Shown here piece after piece: positions 39,971 through 55,730 of a stretch of DNA of 64,000 bases; the first letter of the stretch is position 1; the number at the start of each line of letters is the position of its first letter. Below the pieces are notes generated by a model. It was given only the letters and a program-made list of their open reading frames with translations. It was not told where the DNA came from and did no database searches. Made by a program: the position numbers and the translations under genes. Source of the stretch: Bombus terrestris (Eukaryota > Arthropoda > Insecta > Hymenoptera > Apidae); contig NW_025963643.1 in the NCBI RefSeq assembly GCF_910591885.1, forward strand, positions 99,288 through 163,287. The letters are read 5' to 3'.

Positions 39971-41970
39971 GTGGGAAACCATGGAACAACGTGGGACAAC
40001 GTGGGACACCGTTGGACATCGTTGGACATCGTTGGACACCGTGGGACAACGTGGGACAACGTGGGACAACGTGGGACAACGTGGGACAACGTGGGACAAC
40101 GTGGGACATCGTGGGACAACGTGGGACAACGTGGGACAACGTGGGACAACGTGGGACAACGTGGGACACCGTTGGACATCGTTGGACATCGTTGGACACC
40201 GTGGGACAACGTGGGACAACGTGGGACAACGTGGGAAACCATGGAACAACGTGGGACAACGTGGGACACCGTTGGACATCGTTGGACAACGTGGGACAAC
40301 GTGGGACAACGTGGGACAACGTGGGACAACGTGGGACAACGTGGGACACCGTTGGACACCGTTGGACATCGTTGGACACCGTGGGACAACGTGGGACAAC
40401 GTGGGACAACGTGGGACACCGTTGGACACCGTTGGACATCGTTGGACACCGTGGGACAACGTGGGACAACGTGGGACAACGTGGGAAACCATGGAACAAC
40501 GTGGGACAACGTGGGACACCGTTGGACATCGTTGGACAACGTGGGACAACGTGGGACAACGTGGGACAACGTGGGACACCGTTGGACATCGTTGGACACC
40601 GTGGGACAACGTGGGACAACGTGGGACAACGTGGGACAACGTGGGACAACGTGGGAAACCATGGAACAACGTGGGACAACGTGGGACACCGTTGGACATC
40701 GTTGGACAACGTGGGACAACGTGGGACAACGTGGGACAACGTGGGACAACGTGGGACAACGTGGGACACCGTTGGACACCGTGGGACACCGTTGGACACC
40801 GTTGGACACCGTGGGACAACGTGGGACAACGTGGGACAACGTGGGACAACGTGGGACAACGTGGGACAACGTGGGACAACGTGGGACAACGTGGGACAAC
40901 GTGGGACAACGTGGGACAACGTGGGACAACGTGGGACACCGTTGGACATCGTTGGACAACGTGGGACAACGTGGGACAACGTGGGACAACGTGGGACACC
41001 GTTGGACACCGTTGGACACCGTTGGACACCGTTGTACATCGTTGGACACCGTGGGACAACGTGGGACAACGTGGGACAACGTGGGAAACCATGGAACAAC
41101 GTGGGACAACGTGGGACACCGTTGGACATCGTTGGACAACGTGGGACAACGTGGGACAACGTGGGACAACGTGGGACAACGTGGGACAACGTGGGACAAC
41201 GTGGGACACCGTTGGACACCGTGGGACACCGTTGGACACCGTTGGACATCGTTGGACACCGTGGGACAACGTGGGACAACGTGGGACAACGTGGGACAAC
41301 GTGGGACAACGTGGGACAACGTGGGACAACGTGGGACAACGTGGGACAACGTGGGACAACGTGGGACAACGTGGGACATCGTGGGACAACGTGGGACAAC
41401 GTGGGACAACGTGGGACAACGTGGGACACCGTTGGACAACGTGGGACACCGTTGGACATCGTTGGACACCGTGGGACAACGTGGGACAACTTGGGACCAC
41501 GTGGGACAACGTGGGACAACGTGGGACAACGTGGGACAACGTGGGACAACGTGGGACAACGTGGGACATCGTGGGACAACGTGGGACAACGTGGGACAAC
41601 GTGGGACAACGTGGGACAACGTGGGACACCGTTGGACATCGTTGGACACCGTGGGACAACGTGGGACAACGTGGGACAACGTGGGACAACGTGGGACAAC
41701 GTGGGACAACGTGGGAAACCATGGAACAACGTGGGACAACGTGGGACACCGTGGGACATCGTTGGACAACGTGGGACAACGTGGGACAACGTGGGACAAC
41801 GTGGGACAACGTGGGACAACGTGGGACAACGTGGGACAACGTGGGACAACGTGGGACAACGTGGGACAACGTGGGACAACGTGGGAAACCATGGAACAAC
41901 GTGGGGCAACGTGGGACACCGTTGGACATCGTTGGACATCGTTGGACACCGTGGGACAACGTGGGACAAC

Positions 41971-42430
41971 GTGGGAAAACGTGGGACAACGTGGGACACC
42001 GTTGGACATCGCTGGACACCGTTGGACACCGTGGGACAACGTGGGACAACGTGGGAAAACGTGGGACAACGTGGGACACCGTTGGACATCGCTGGACACC
42101 GTTGGACATCGTTGGACACCGTGGGACAACGTGGGACAACGTGGGACAACGTGGGACAACGTGGGACAACGTGGGACAACGTGGGACAACGTGGGACAAC
42201 GTGGGACAACGTGGGAAACCATGGAACAACGTGGGACAACGTGGGACACCGTTGGACATCGTTGGACATCGTTGGACACCGTGGGACAACGTGGGACAAC
42301 GTGGGACAACGTGGGAAAACGTGGGACACCGTTGGACATCGTTGGACATCGTTGGACACCGTGGGACAACGTGGGACAACGTGGGACAACGTGGGACAAC
42401 GTCGGACAACGTGGGACAACGTCGGACAAC
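41971..42430 (+). repeat. Module Q core, copy 2
   Basis: Markers at 41971, 42051, 42311, 42401 and 42421, identical in spacing to copy 1. Flanks also match: GTGGGGCAAC at 35901/41901. One base differs at 36501/42501 (GTTGG against GTGGG). Confidence 0.92.
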
Positions 42431-45160
42431 GTGGGACAACGTGGGACATCGTGGGACAACGTGGGACAACGTGGGACAACGTGGGACAACGTGGGACACC
42501 GTGGGACACCGTGGGACACCGTTGGACACCGTTGGACATCGTTGGACACCGTGGGACAACGTGGGACAACGTGGGACAACGTGGGACAACGTGGGACATC
42601 GTGGGACAACGTGGGACAACGTGGGACAACGTGGGACATCGTTGGACACCGTTGGACACCGTGGGACAACGTGGGACAACGTGGGACAACGTGGGACAAC
42701 GTGGGACAACGTGGGACAACGTGGGACAACGTGGGACAACGTGGGACAACGTGGGACAACGTGGGACAACGTGGGACAACGTGGGACAACGTGGGACATC
42801 GTGGGACAACGTGGGACAACGTGGGACACCGTTGGACATCGTTGGACAACGTGGGACAACGTGGGACAACGTGGGACAACGTGGGACACCGTTGGACACC
42901 GTTGGACACCGTTGGACACCGTTGGACATCGTTGGACACCGTGGGACAACGTGGGACAACGTGGGACAACGTGGGAAACCATGGAACAACGTGGGACAAC
43001 GTGGGACACCGTTGGACATCATTGGACAACGTGGGACAACGTGGGACAACGTGGGACAACGTGGGACAACGTGGGACAACGTGGGACAACGTGGGACACC
43101 GTTGGACACCGTGGGACACCGTTGGACACCGTTGGACATCGTTGGACAACGTGGGACAACGTGGGACAACGTGGGAAACCATGGAACAACGTGGGACAAC
43201 GTTGGACACCGTGGGACAACGTGGGACAACGTGGGACAACGTGGGAAACCATGGAACAACGTGGGACAACGTGGGACACCGTTGGACATCGTTGGACAAC
43301 GTGGGACAACGTGGGACAACGTGGGACAACGTGGGACAACGTGGGACAACGTGGGACAACGTGGGACACCGTTGGACACCGTGGGACACCGTTGGACACC
43401 GTTGGACATCGTTGGACACCGTGGGACAACGTGGGACAACGTGGGACAACGTGGGACAACGTGGGACAACGTGGGACAACGTGGGACAACGTGGGACAAC
43501 GTGGGACAACGTGGGACAACGTGGGACAACGTGGGACAACGTGGGACATCGTGGGACAACGTGGGACAACGTGGGACAACGTGGGACAACGTGGGACACC
43601 GTTGGACAACGTGGGACACCGCTGGACATCGTTGGACACCGTTGGACATCGTTGGACACCGTGGGACAACGTGGGACAACGTGGGACAACGTGGGAAACC
43701 ATGGAACAACGTGGGACAACGTGGGACACCGTTGGACATCGTTGGACAACGTGGGACAACGTGGGACAACGTGGGACAACGTGGGACAACGTGGGACAAC
43801 GTGGGACAACGTGGGACACCGTTGGACACCGTGGGACACCGTTGGACACCGTTGGACATCGTTGGACACCGTGGGACAACGTGGGACAACGTGGGACAAC
43901 GTGGGACAACGTGGGACAACGTGGGACAACGTGGGACAACGTGCGACAACGTGGGACAACGTGGGACACCGTTGGACATCGCTGGACACCGTTGGACACC
44001 GTGGGACAACGTGGGACAACGTGGGACAACGTGGGACAACGTGGGACAACGTGGGACAACGTGGGACAACGTGGGACAACGTGGGACAACGTGGGACAAC
44101 GTGGGACATCGTGGGACAACGTGGGACAACGTGGGACAACGTGGGACAACGTGGGACACCGTTGGACAACGTGGGACACCGTTGGACATCGTTGGACACC
44201 GTGGGACAACGTGGGACAACTTGGGACCACGTGGGACAACGTGGGACAACGTGGGACAACGTGGGACAACGTGGGACAACGTGGGACAACGTGGGACATC
44301 GTGGGACAACGTGGGACAACGTGGGACAACGTGGGACAACGTGGGACAACGTGGGACAACGTGGGACAACGTGGGACAACGTGGGACACCGTTGGACACC
44401 GTGGGACACCGTTGGACACCGTTGGACATCGTTGGACACCGTGGGACAACGTGGGACAACGTGGGACAACGTGGGACAACGTGGGACAACGTGGGACAAC
44501 GTGGGACAACGTGGGACAACGTGGGACAACGTGGGACACCGTTGGACATCGCTGGACACCGTTGGACACCGTGGGACAACGTGGGACAACGTGGGACAAC
44601 GTGGGACAACGTGGGACAACGTGGGACAACGTGGGACAACGTGGGACAACGTGGGACAACGTGGGACAACGTGGGACAACGTGGGACATCGTGGGACAAC
44701 GTGGGACAACGTGGGACAACGTGGGACAACGTGGGACACCGTTGGACAACGTGGGACACCGTTGGACATCGTTGGACACCGTGGGACAACGTGGGACAAC
44801 TTGGGACCACGTGGGACAACGTGGGACAACGTGGGACAACGTGGGACAACGTGGGACAACGTGGGACAACGTGGGACATCGTGGGACAACGTGGGACAAC
44901 GTGGGACAACGTGGGACAACGTGGGACAACGTGGGACACCGTTGGACATCGTTGGACACCGTGGGACAACGTGGGACAACGTGGGACAACGTGGGACAAC
45001 GTGGGACAACGTGGGACAACGTGGGAAACCATGGAACAACGTGGGACAACGTGGGACAACGTGGGACAACGTGGGACAACGTGGGACAACGTGGGACACC
45101 GTTGGACAACGTGGGACACCGTTGGACATCGTTGGACACCGTGGGACAACGTGGGACAAC

Positions 45161-45280
45161 TTGGGACCACGTGGGACAACGTGGGACAACGTGGGACAAC
45201 GTGGGACAACGTGGGACAACGTGGGACAACGTGGGACATCGTGGGACAACGTGGGACAACGTGGGACAACGTGGGACAAC
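45161..45280 (+). repeat. 120-bp tandem duplication, first copy
   Basis: TTGGGACCAC, six standard units, GTGGGACATC, four standard units; the next TTGGGACCAC starts exactly 120 bp later. Confidence 0.92.
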
Positions 45281-45400
45281 TTGGGACCACGTGGGACAAC
45301 GTGGGACAACGTGGGACAACGTGGGACAACGTGGGACAACGTGGGACAACGTGGGACATCGTGGGACAACGTGGGACAACGTGGGACAACGTGGGACAAC
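45281..45400 (+). repeat. 120-bp tandem duplication, second copy
   Basis: It repeats 45161-45280 unit for unit, with TTGGGACCAC at 45281 and GTGGGACATC at 45351. This is the smallest clean duplication of a marked block that I can resolve. Confidence 0.92.
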
Positions 45401-45760
45401 GTGGGACAACGTGGGACACCGTTGGACATCGTTGGACACCGTGGGACAACGTGGGACAACGTGGGACAACGTGGGACAACGTGGGACAACGTGGGACAAC
45501 GTGGGAAACCATGGAACAACGTGGGACAACGTGGGACACCGTTGGACATCGTTGGACAACGTGGGACAACGTGGGACAACGTGGGACAACGTGGGACAAC
45601 GTGGGACAACGTGGGACAACGTGGGACAACGTGGGACAACGTGGGACAACGTGGGACAACGTGGGACAACGTGGGAAACCATGGAACAACGTGGGACAAC
45701 GTGGGACACCGTTGGACATCGTTGGACATCGTTGGACACCGTGGGACAACGTGGGACAAC

Positions 45761-46220
45761 GTGGGAAAACGTGGGACAACGTGGGACACCGTTGGACATC
45801 GCTGGACACCGTTGGACACCGTGGGACAACGTGGGACAACGTGGGAAAACGTGGGACAACGTGGGACACCGTTGGACATCGCTGGACACCGTTGGACATC
45901 GTTGGACACCGTGGGACAACGTGGGACAACGTGGGACAACGTGGGACAACGTGGGACAACGTGGGACAACGTGGGACAACGTGGGACAACGTGGGACAAC
46001 GTGGGAAACCATGGAACAACGTGGGACAACGTGGGACACCGTTGGACATCGTTGGACATCGTTGGACACCGTGGGACAACGTGGGACAACGTGGGACAAC
46101 GTGGGAAAACGTGGGACACCGTTGGACATCGTTGGACATCGTTGGACACCGTGGGACAACGTGGGACAACGTGGGACAACGTGGGACAACGTCGGACAAC
46201 GTGGGACAACGTCGGACAAC
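45761..46220 (+). repeat. Module Q core, copy 3
   Basis: Markers at 45761, 45841, 46101, 46191 and 46211; core length 460 bp. It lacks the upstream GTGGGGCAAC of copies 1 and 2. Confidence 0.92.
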
Positions 46221-49200
46221 GTGGGACAACGTGGGACATCGTGGGACAACGTGGGACAACGTGGGACAACGTGGGACAACGTGGGACAACGTGGGACACC
46301 GTTGGACACCGTGGGACACCGTTGGACACCGTTGGACATCGTTGGACACCGTGGGACAACGTGGGACAACGTGGGACAACGTGGGACAACGTGGGACATC
46401 GTGGGACAACGTGGGACAACGTGGGACAACGTGGGACATCGTTGGACACCGTTGGACACCGTGGGACAACGTGGGACAACGTGGGACAACGTGGGACAAC
46501 GTGGGACAACGTGGGACAACGTGGGACAACGTGGGACAACGTGGGACAACGTGGGACAACGTGGGACAACGTGGGACAACGTGGGACAACGTGGGACATC
46601 GTGGGACAACGTGGGACAACGTGGGACACCGTTGGACATCGTTGGACAACGTGGGACAACGTGGGACAACGTGGGACAACGTGGGACACCGTTGGACACC
46701 GTTGGACACCGTTGGACACCGTTGGACATCGTTGGACACCGTGGGACAACGTGGGACAACGTGGGACAACGTGGGAAACCATGGAACAACGTGGGACAAC
46801 GTGGGACACCGTTGGACATCGTTGGACAACGTGGGACAACGTGGGACAACGTGGGACAACGTGGGACAACGTGGGACAACGTGGGACAACGTGGGACACC
46901 GTTGGACACCGTGGGACACCGTTGGACACCGTTGGACATCGTTGGACAACGTGGGACAACGTGGGACAACGTGGGAAACCATGGAACAACGTGGGACAAC
47001 GTTGGACACCGTGGGACAACGTGGGACAACGTGGGACAACGTGGGAAACCATGGAACAACGTGGGACAACGTGGGACACCGTTGGACATCGTTGGACAAC
47101 GTGGGACAACGTGGGACAACGTGGGACAACGTGGGACAACGTGGGACAACGTGGGACAACGTGGAACACCGTTGGACACCGTGGGACACCGTTGGACACC
47201 GTTGGACATCGTTGGACACCGTGGGACAACGTGGGACAACGTGGGACAACGTGGGACAACGTGGGACAACGTGGGACAACGTGGGACAACGTGGGACAAC
47301 GTGGGACAACGTGGGACAACGTGGGACAACGTGGGACATCGTGGGACAACGTGGGACAACGTGGGACAACGTGGGACAACGTGGGACACCGTTGGACAAC
47401 GTGGGACACCGTTGGACATCGTTGGACACCGTGGGACAACGTGGGACAACTTGGGACCACGTGGGACAACGTGGGACAACGTGGGACAACGTGGGACAAC
47501 GTGGGACAACGTGGGACAACGTGGGACATCGTGGGACAACGTGGGACAACGTGGGACAACGTGGGACATCGTGGGACAACGTGGGACAACGTGGGACAAC
47601 GTGGGACAACGTGGGACAACGTGGGACACCGTTGGACATCGTTGGACACCGTGGGACAACGTGGGACAACGTGGGACAACGTGGGACCACGTGGGACAAC
47701 GTGGGACAACGTGGGACAACGTGGGACAACGTGGGACAACGTGGGACATCGTGGGACAACGTGGGACAACGTGGGACAACGTGGGACATCGTGGGACAAC
47801 GTGGGACAACGTGGGACAACGTGGGACAACGTGGGACAACGTGGGACACCGTTGGACATCGTTGGACACCGTGGGACAACGTGGGACAACGTGGGACAAC
47901 GTGGGACAACGTGGGACAACGTGGGAAACCATGGAACAACGTGGGACAACGTGGGACACCGTTGGACATCGTTGGACAACGTGGGACAACGTGGGACAAC
48001 GTGGGACAACGTGGGACAACGTGGGACAACGTGGGACAACGTGGGACAACGTGGGACACCGTTGGACACCGTGGGACACCGTTGGACACCGTTGGACATC
48101 GTTGGACACCGTGGGACAACGTGGGACAACGTGGGACAACGTGGGACAACGTGGGACAACGTGGGACAACGTGGGACAACGTGGGACAACGTGGGACAAC
48201 GTGGGACAACGTGGGACAACGTGGGACAACGTGGGACAACGTGGGACAACGTGGGACAACGTGGGACATCGTGGGACACCGTTGGACATCGTTGGACACC
48301 GTGGGACAACGTGGGACAACGTGGGACAACGTGGGACAACGTGGGACACCGTTGGACACCGTGGGACACCGTTGGACACCGTTGGACATCGTTGGACACC
48401 GTGGGACAACGTGGGACAACGTGGGACAACGTGGGAAACCATGGAACAACGTGGGACAACGTGGGACACCGTTGGACATCGTTGGACAACGTGGGACAAC
48501 GTGGGACACCGTTGGACAACGTGGGACACCGTTGGACATCGTTGGACACCGTGGGACAACGTGGGACAACGTGGGACCACGTGGGACAACGTGGGACAAC
48601 GTGGGACAACGTGGGACAACGTGGGACAACGTGGGACAACGTGGGACAACGTGGGACATCGTGGGACAACGTGGGACAACGTGGGACAACGTGGGACAAC
48701 GTGGGACAACGTGGGACACCGTCGGACATCGTTGGACACCGTGGGACAACGTGGGACAACGTGGGACAACGTGGGACAACGTGGGACAACGTGGGAAACC
48801 ATGGAACAACGTGGGACAACGTGGGACACCGTTGGACATCGTTGGACAACGTGGGACAACGTGGGACAACGTGGGACAACGTGGGACAACGTGGGACAAC
48901 GTGGGACAACGTGGGACAACGTGGGACAACGTGGGACAACGTGGGACAACGTGGGACAACGTGGGACAACGTGGGACATCGTGGGACACCGTTGGACATC
49001 GTTGGACACCGTGGGACAACGTGGGACAACGTGGGACAACGTGGGACAACGTGGGACACCGTTGGACACCGTGGGACACCGTTGGACACCGTTGGACATC
49101 GTTGGACACCGTGGGACAACGTGGGACAACGTGGGACAACGTGGGAAACCATGGAACAACGTGGGACAACGTGGGACACCGTTGGACATCGTTGGACAAC

Positions 49201-49910
49201 GTGGGACAACGTGGGACAACGTGGGACAACGTGGGACAACGTGGGACACCGTTGGACATCGTTGGACACCGTGGGACAACGTGGGACAACGTGGGACAAC
49301 GTGGGACACCGTTGGACACCGTGGGACACCGTTGGACACCGTTGGACACCGTGGGACAACGTGGGACAACGTGGGACAACGTGGGACAACGTGGGACAAC
49401 GTGGGACAACGTGGGACAACGTGGGACAACGTGGGACAACGTGGGACAACGTGGGACAACGTGGGACAACGTGGGACAACGTGGGACAACGTGGGACATC
49501 GTGGGACAACGTGGGACAACGTGGGACACCGTTGGACATCGTTGGACAACGTGGGACAACGTGGGACAACGTGGGACAACGTGGGACACCGTTGGACACC
49601 GTTGGACACCGTTGGACACCGTTGGACATCGTTGGACACCGTGGGACAACGTGGGACAACGTGGGACAACGTGGGAAACCATGGAACAACGTGGGACAAC
49701 GTGGGACACCGTTGGACATCGTTGGACAACGTGGGACAACGTGGGACAACGTGGGACAACGTGGGACAACGTGGGACAACGTGGGACAACGTGGAACACC
49801 GTTGGACACCGTGGGACACCGTTGGACACCGTTGGACATCGTTGGACAACGTGGGACAACGTGGGACAACGTGGGACAACGTGGGACAACGTGGGACAAC
49901 GTGGGACAAC

Positions 49911-50550
49911 GTGGAACACCGTTGGACACCGTGGGACACCGTTGGACACCGTTGGACATCGTTGGACACCGTGGGACAACGTGGGACAACGTGGGACAAC
50001 GTGGGACAACGTGGGACAACGTGGGACAACGTGGGACAACGTGGGACAACGTGGGACAACGTGGGACAACGTGGGACAACGTGGGACATCGTGGGACAAC
50101 GTGGGACAACGTGGGACAACGTGGGACAACGTGGGACACCGTTGGACAACGTGGGACACCGTTGGACATCGTTGGACACCGTGGGACAACGTGGGACAAC
50201 TTGGGACCACGTGGGACAACGTGGGACAACGTGGGACAACGTGGGACAACGTGGGACAACGTGGGACAACGTGGGACATCGTGGGACAACGTGGGACAAC
50301 GTGGGACAACGTGGGACAACGTGGGACAACGTGGGACACCGTTGGACATCGTTGGACACCGTGGGACAACGTGGGACAACGTGGGACAACGTGGGACAAC
50401 GTGGGACAACGTGGGACAACGTGGGAAACCATGGAACAACGTGGGACAACGTGGGACACCGTTGGACATCGTTGGACAACGTGGGACACCGTTGGACATC
50501 GCTGGACACCGTTGGACACCGTGGGACAACGTGGGACAACGTGGGACTAC
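49911..50550 (+). repeat. Module P core, copy 4
   Basis: Markers at 49911, 50201 and 50541; core length 640 bp. A second GTGGAACACC lies 120 bp upstream at 49791, which shows a local 12-unit duplication at the left edge of this copy. Confidence 0.9.
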
Positions 50551-53500
50551 GTGGGAAACCATGGAACAACGTGGGACAACGTGGGACACCGTTGGACATC
50601 GTTGGACATCGTTGGACACCGTGGGACAACGTGGGACAACGTGGGACAACGTGGGACAACGTGGGACAACGTGGGACAACGTGGGACATCGTGGGACAAC
50701 GTGGGACAACGTGGGACAACGTGGGACAACGTGGGACAACGTGGGACACCGTTGGACATCGTTGGACACCGTGGGACAACGTGGGACAACGTGGGACAAC
50801 GTGGGACAACGTGGGACAACGTGGGACAACGTGGGACAACGTGGGACAACGTGGGAAACCATGGAACAACGTGGGACAACGTGGGACACCGTTGGACATC
50901 GTTGGACAACGTGGGACAACGTGGGACAACGTGGGACAACGTGGGACAACGTGGGACACCGTTGGACACCGTGGGACACCGTTGGACACCGTTGGACATC
51001 GTTGGACACCGTGGGACAACGTGGGACAACGTGGGACAACGTGGGACAACGTGGGACAACGTGGGACAACGTGGGACAACGTGGGACAACGTGGGACAAC
51101 GTGGGACAACGTGGGACAACGTGGGACAACGTGGGACAGAGTGGGACAACGTGGGACAACGTGGGACATCGTGGGACACCGTTGGACATCGTTGGACACC
51201 GTGGGACAACGTGGGACAACGTGGGACAACGTGGGACAACGTGGGACACCGTTGGACACCGTGGGACACCGTTGGACACCGTTGGACATCGTTGGACACC
51301 GTGGGACAACGTGGGACAACGTGGGACAACGTGGGAAACCATGGAACAACGTGGGACAACGTGGGACACCGTTGGACATCGTTGGACAACGTGGGACAAC
51401 GTGGGACAACGTGGGACAACGTGGGACAACGTGGGACACCGTTGGACATCGTTGGACACCGTGGGACAACGTGGGACAACGTGGGACAACGTGTGACAAC
51501 GTGGGACAACGTGGGAAACCATGGAACAACGTGGGACAACGTGGGACACCGTTGGACATCGTTGGACAACGTGGGACAACGTGGGACAACGTGGGACAAC
51601 GTGGGACAACGTGGGACAACGTGGGACACCGTTGGACACCGTGGGACACCGTTGGACACCGTTGGACACCGTGGGACAACGTGGGACAACGTGGGACAAC
51701 GTGGGACAACGTGGGACAACGTGGGACAACGTGGGACAACGTGGGACAACGTGGGACAACGTGGGACAACGTGGGACAACGTGGGACAACGTGGGACACC
51801 GTTGGACATCGTTGGACAACGTGGGACAACGTGGGACAACGTGGGACAACGTGGGACACCGTTGGACACCGTTGGACACCGTTGGACACCGTTGGACATC
51901 GTTGGACACCGTGGGACAACGTGGGACAACGTGGGACAACGTGGGAAACCATGGAACAACGTGGGACAACGTGGGACACCGTTGGACATCGTTGGACAAC
52001 GTGGGACAACGTGGGACAACGTGGGACAACGTGGGACAACGTGGGACAACGTGGGACAACGTGGGACACCGTTGGACACCGTGGGACACCGTTGGACACC
52101 GTTGGACATCGTTGGACACCGTGGGACAACGTGGGACAACGTGGGACAACGTGGGACAACGTGGGACAACGTGGGACAACGTGGGACAACGTGGGACAAC
52201 GTGGGACAACGTGGGACAACGTGGGACAACGTGGGACATCGTGGGACAACGTGGGACAACGTGGGACAACGTGGGACAACGTGGGACACCGTTGGACAAC
52301 GTGGGACACCGTTGGACATCGTTGGACATCGTTGGACACCGTGGGACAACTTGGGACCACGTGGGACAACGTGGGACAACGTGGGACAACGTGGGACAAC
52401 GTTGGACAACGTGGGACAACGTGGGACATCGTGGGACAACGTGGGACAACGTGGGACAACGTGGGACAACGTGGGACAACGTGGGACACCGTTGGACATC
52501 GTTGGACACCGTGGGACAACGTGGGACAACGTGGGACAACGTGGGACAACGTGGGACAACGTGGGACAACGTGGGAAACCATGGAACAACGTGGGACAAC
52601 GTGGGACACCGTTGGACATCGTTGGACAACGTGGGACAACGTGGGACAACGTGGGACAACGTGGGACAACGTGGGACAACGTGGGACAACGTGGGACAAC
52701 GTGGGACAACGTGGGACAACGTGGGACAACGTGGGACAACGTGGGAAACCATGGAACAACGTGGGACAACGTGGGACACCGTTGGACATCGTTGGACATC
52801 GTTGGACACCGTGGGACAACGTGGGACAACGTGGGAAAACGTGGGACAACGTGGGACACCGTTGGACATCGCTGGACACCGTTGGACACCGTGGGACAAC
52901 GTGGGACAACGTGGGAAAACGTGGGACAACGTGGGAAACCGTTGGACATCGCTGGACACCGTTGGACATCGTTGGACACCGTGGGACAACGTGGGACAAC
53001 GTGGGACAACGTGGGACAACGTGGGACAACGTGGGACAACGTGGGACAACGTGGGACAACGTGGGACAACGTGGGAAACCATGGAACAACGTGGGACAAC
53101 GTGGGACACCGTTGGACATCGTTGGACATCGTTGGACACCGTGGGACAACGTGGGACAACGTGGGACAACGTGGGACAACGTGGGACAACGTGGGACAAC
53201 GTGGGACAACGTGGGACAACGTGGGACAACGTGGGACAACGTGGGACAACGTGGGACATCGTTGGACACCGTTGGACACCGTGGGACAACGTGGGACAAC
53301 GTGGGACAACGTGGGACAACGTGGGACAACGTGGGACAACGTGGGACAACGTGGGACAACGTGGGACAACGTGGGACAACGTGGGACAACGTGGGACAAC
53401 GTGGGACAACGTGGGACATCGTGGGACAACGTGGGACAACGTGGGACACCGTTGGACATCGTTGGACAACGTGGGACAACGTGGGACAACGTGGGACAAC

Positions 53501-55730
53501 GTGGGACACCGTTGGACACCGTTGGACACCGTTGGACACCGTTGGACATCGTTGGACACCGTGGGACAACGTGGAACAACGTGGGACAACGTGGGAAACC
53601 ATGGAACAACGTGGGACAACGTGGGACACCGTTGGACATCGTTGGACAACGTGGGACAACGTGGGACAACGTGGGACAACGTGGGACAACGTGGGACAAC
53701 GTGGGACAACGTGGGACACCGTTGGACACCGTGGGACACCGTTGGACACCGTTGGACATCGTTGGACAACGTGGGACAACGTGGGACAACGTGGGAAACC
53801 ATGGAACAACGTGGGACAACGTTGGACACCGTGGGACAACGTGGGACAACGTGGGACAACGTGGGAAACCATGGAACAACGTGGGACAACGTGGGACACC
53901 GTTGGACATCGTTGGACAACGTGGGACAACGTGGGACAACGTGGGACAACGTGGGACAACGTGGGACAACGTGGGACAACGTGGGACACCGTTGGACACC
54001 GTGGGACACCGTTGGACACCGTTGGACATCGTTGGACACCGTGGGACAACGTGGGACAACGTGGGACAACGTGGGACAACGTGGGACAACGTGGGACAAC
54101 GTGGGACAACGTGGGACAACGTGGGACAACGTGGGACAACGTGGGACAACGTGGGACAACGTGGGACATCGTGGGACAACGTGGGACAACGTGGGACAAC
54201 GTGGGACAACGTGGGACACCGTTGGACAACGTGGGACACCGTTGGACATCGTTGGACACCGTTGGACATCGTTGGACACCGTGGGACAACGTGGGACAAC
54301 GTGGGACAACGTGGGAAACCATGGAACAACGTGGGACAACGTGGGACACCGTTGGACATCGTTGGACAACGTGGGACAACGTGGGACAACGTGGGACAAC
54401 GTGGGACAACGTGGGACAACGTGGGACAACGTGGGACACCGTTGGACACCGTGGGACACCGTTGGACACCGTTGGACATCGTTGGACACCGTGGGACAAC
54501 GTGGGACAACGTGGGACAACGTGGGACAACGTGGGACAACGTGGGACAACGTGGGACAACGTGGGACAACGTGGGACAACGTGGGACACCGTTGGACATC
54601 GCTGGACACCGTTGGACACCGTGGGACAACGTGGGACAACGTGGGACAACGTGGGACAACGTGGGACAACGTGGGACAACGTGGGACAACGTGGGACAAC
54701 GTGGGACAACGTGGGACAACGTGGGACAACGTGGGACACCGTTGGACAACGTGGGACACCGTGGGACAACGTGGGACAACGTGGGACAACGTGGGACAAC
54801 GTGGGACAACGTGGGACACCGTTGGACAACGTGGGACACCGTTGGACATCGTTGGACACCGTGGGACAACGTGGGACAACTTGGGACCACGTGGGACAAC
54901 GTGGGACAACGTGGGACAACGTGGGACAACGTGGGACAACGTGGGACAACGTGGGACATCGTGGGACAACGTGGGACAACGTGGGACAACGTGGGACAAC
55001 GTGGGACAACGTGGGACACCGTTGGACATCGTTGGACACCGTGGGACAACGTGGGACAACGTGGGACAACGTGGGACAACGTGGGACAACGTGGGAAACC
55101 ATGGAACAACGTGGGACAACGTGGGACAACGTGGGACAACGTGGGACAACGTGGGACAACGTGGGACACCGTTGGACAACGTGGGACACCGTTGGACATC
55201 GTTGGACACCGTGGGACAACGTGGGACAACTTGGGACCACGTGGGACAACGTGGGACAACGTGGGACAACGTGGGACAACGTGGGACAACGTGGGACAAC
55301 GTGGGACATCGTGGGACAACGTGGGACAACGTGGGACAACGTGGGACAACGTGGGACAACGTGGGACAACGTGGGACAACGTGGGACAACGTGGGACACC
55401 GTTGGACATCGTTGGACACCGTGGGACAACGTGGGACAACGTGGGACAACGTGGGACAACGTGGGACAACGTGGGACAACGTGGGAAACCATGGAACAAC
55501 GTGGGACAACGTGGGACAACGTGGGACATCGTTGGACAACGTGGGACAACGTGGGACAACGTGGGACAACGTGGGACAACGTGGGACAACGTGGGACAAC
55601 GTGGGACAACGTGGGACAACGTGGGACAACGTGGGACAACGTGGGAAACCATGGAACAACGTGGGACAACGTGGGACACCGTTGGACATCGTTGGACATC
55701 GTTGGACACCGTGGGACAACGTGGGACAAC

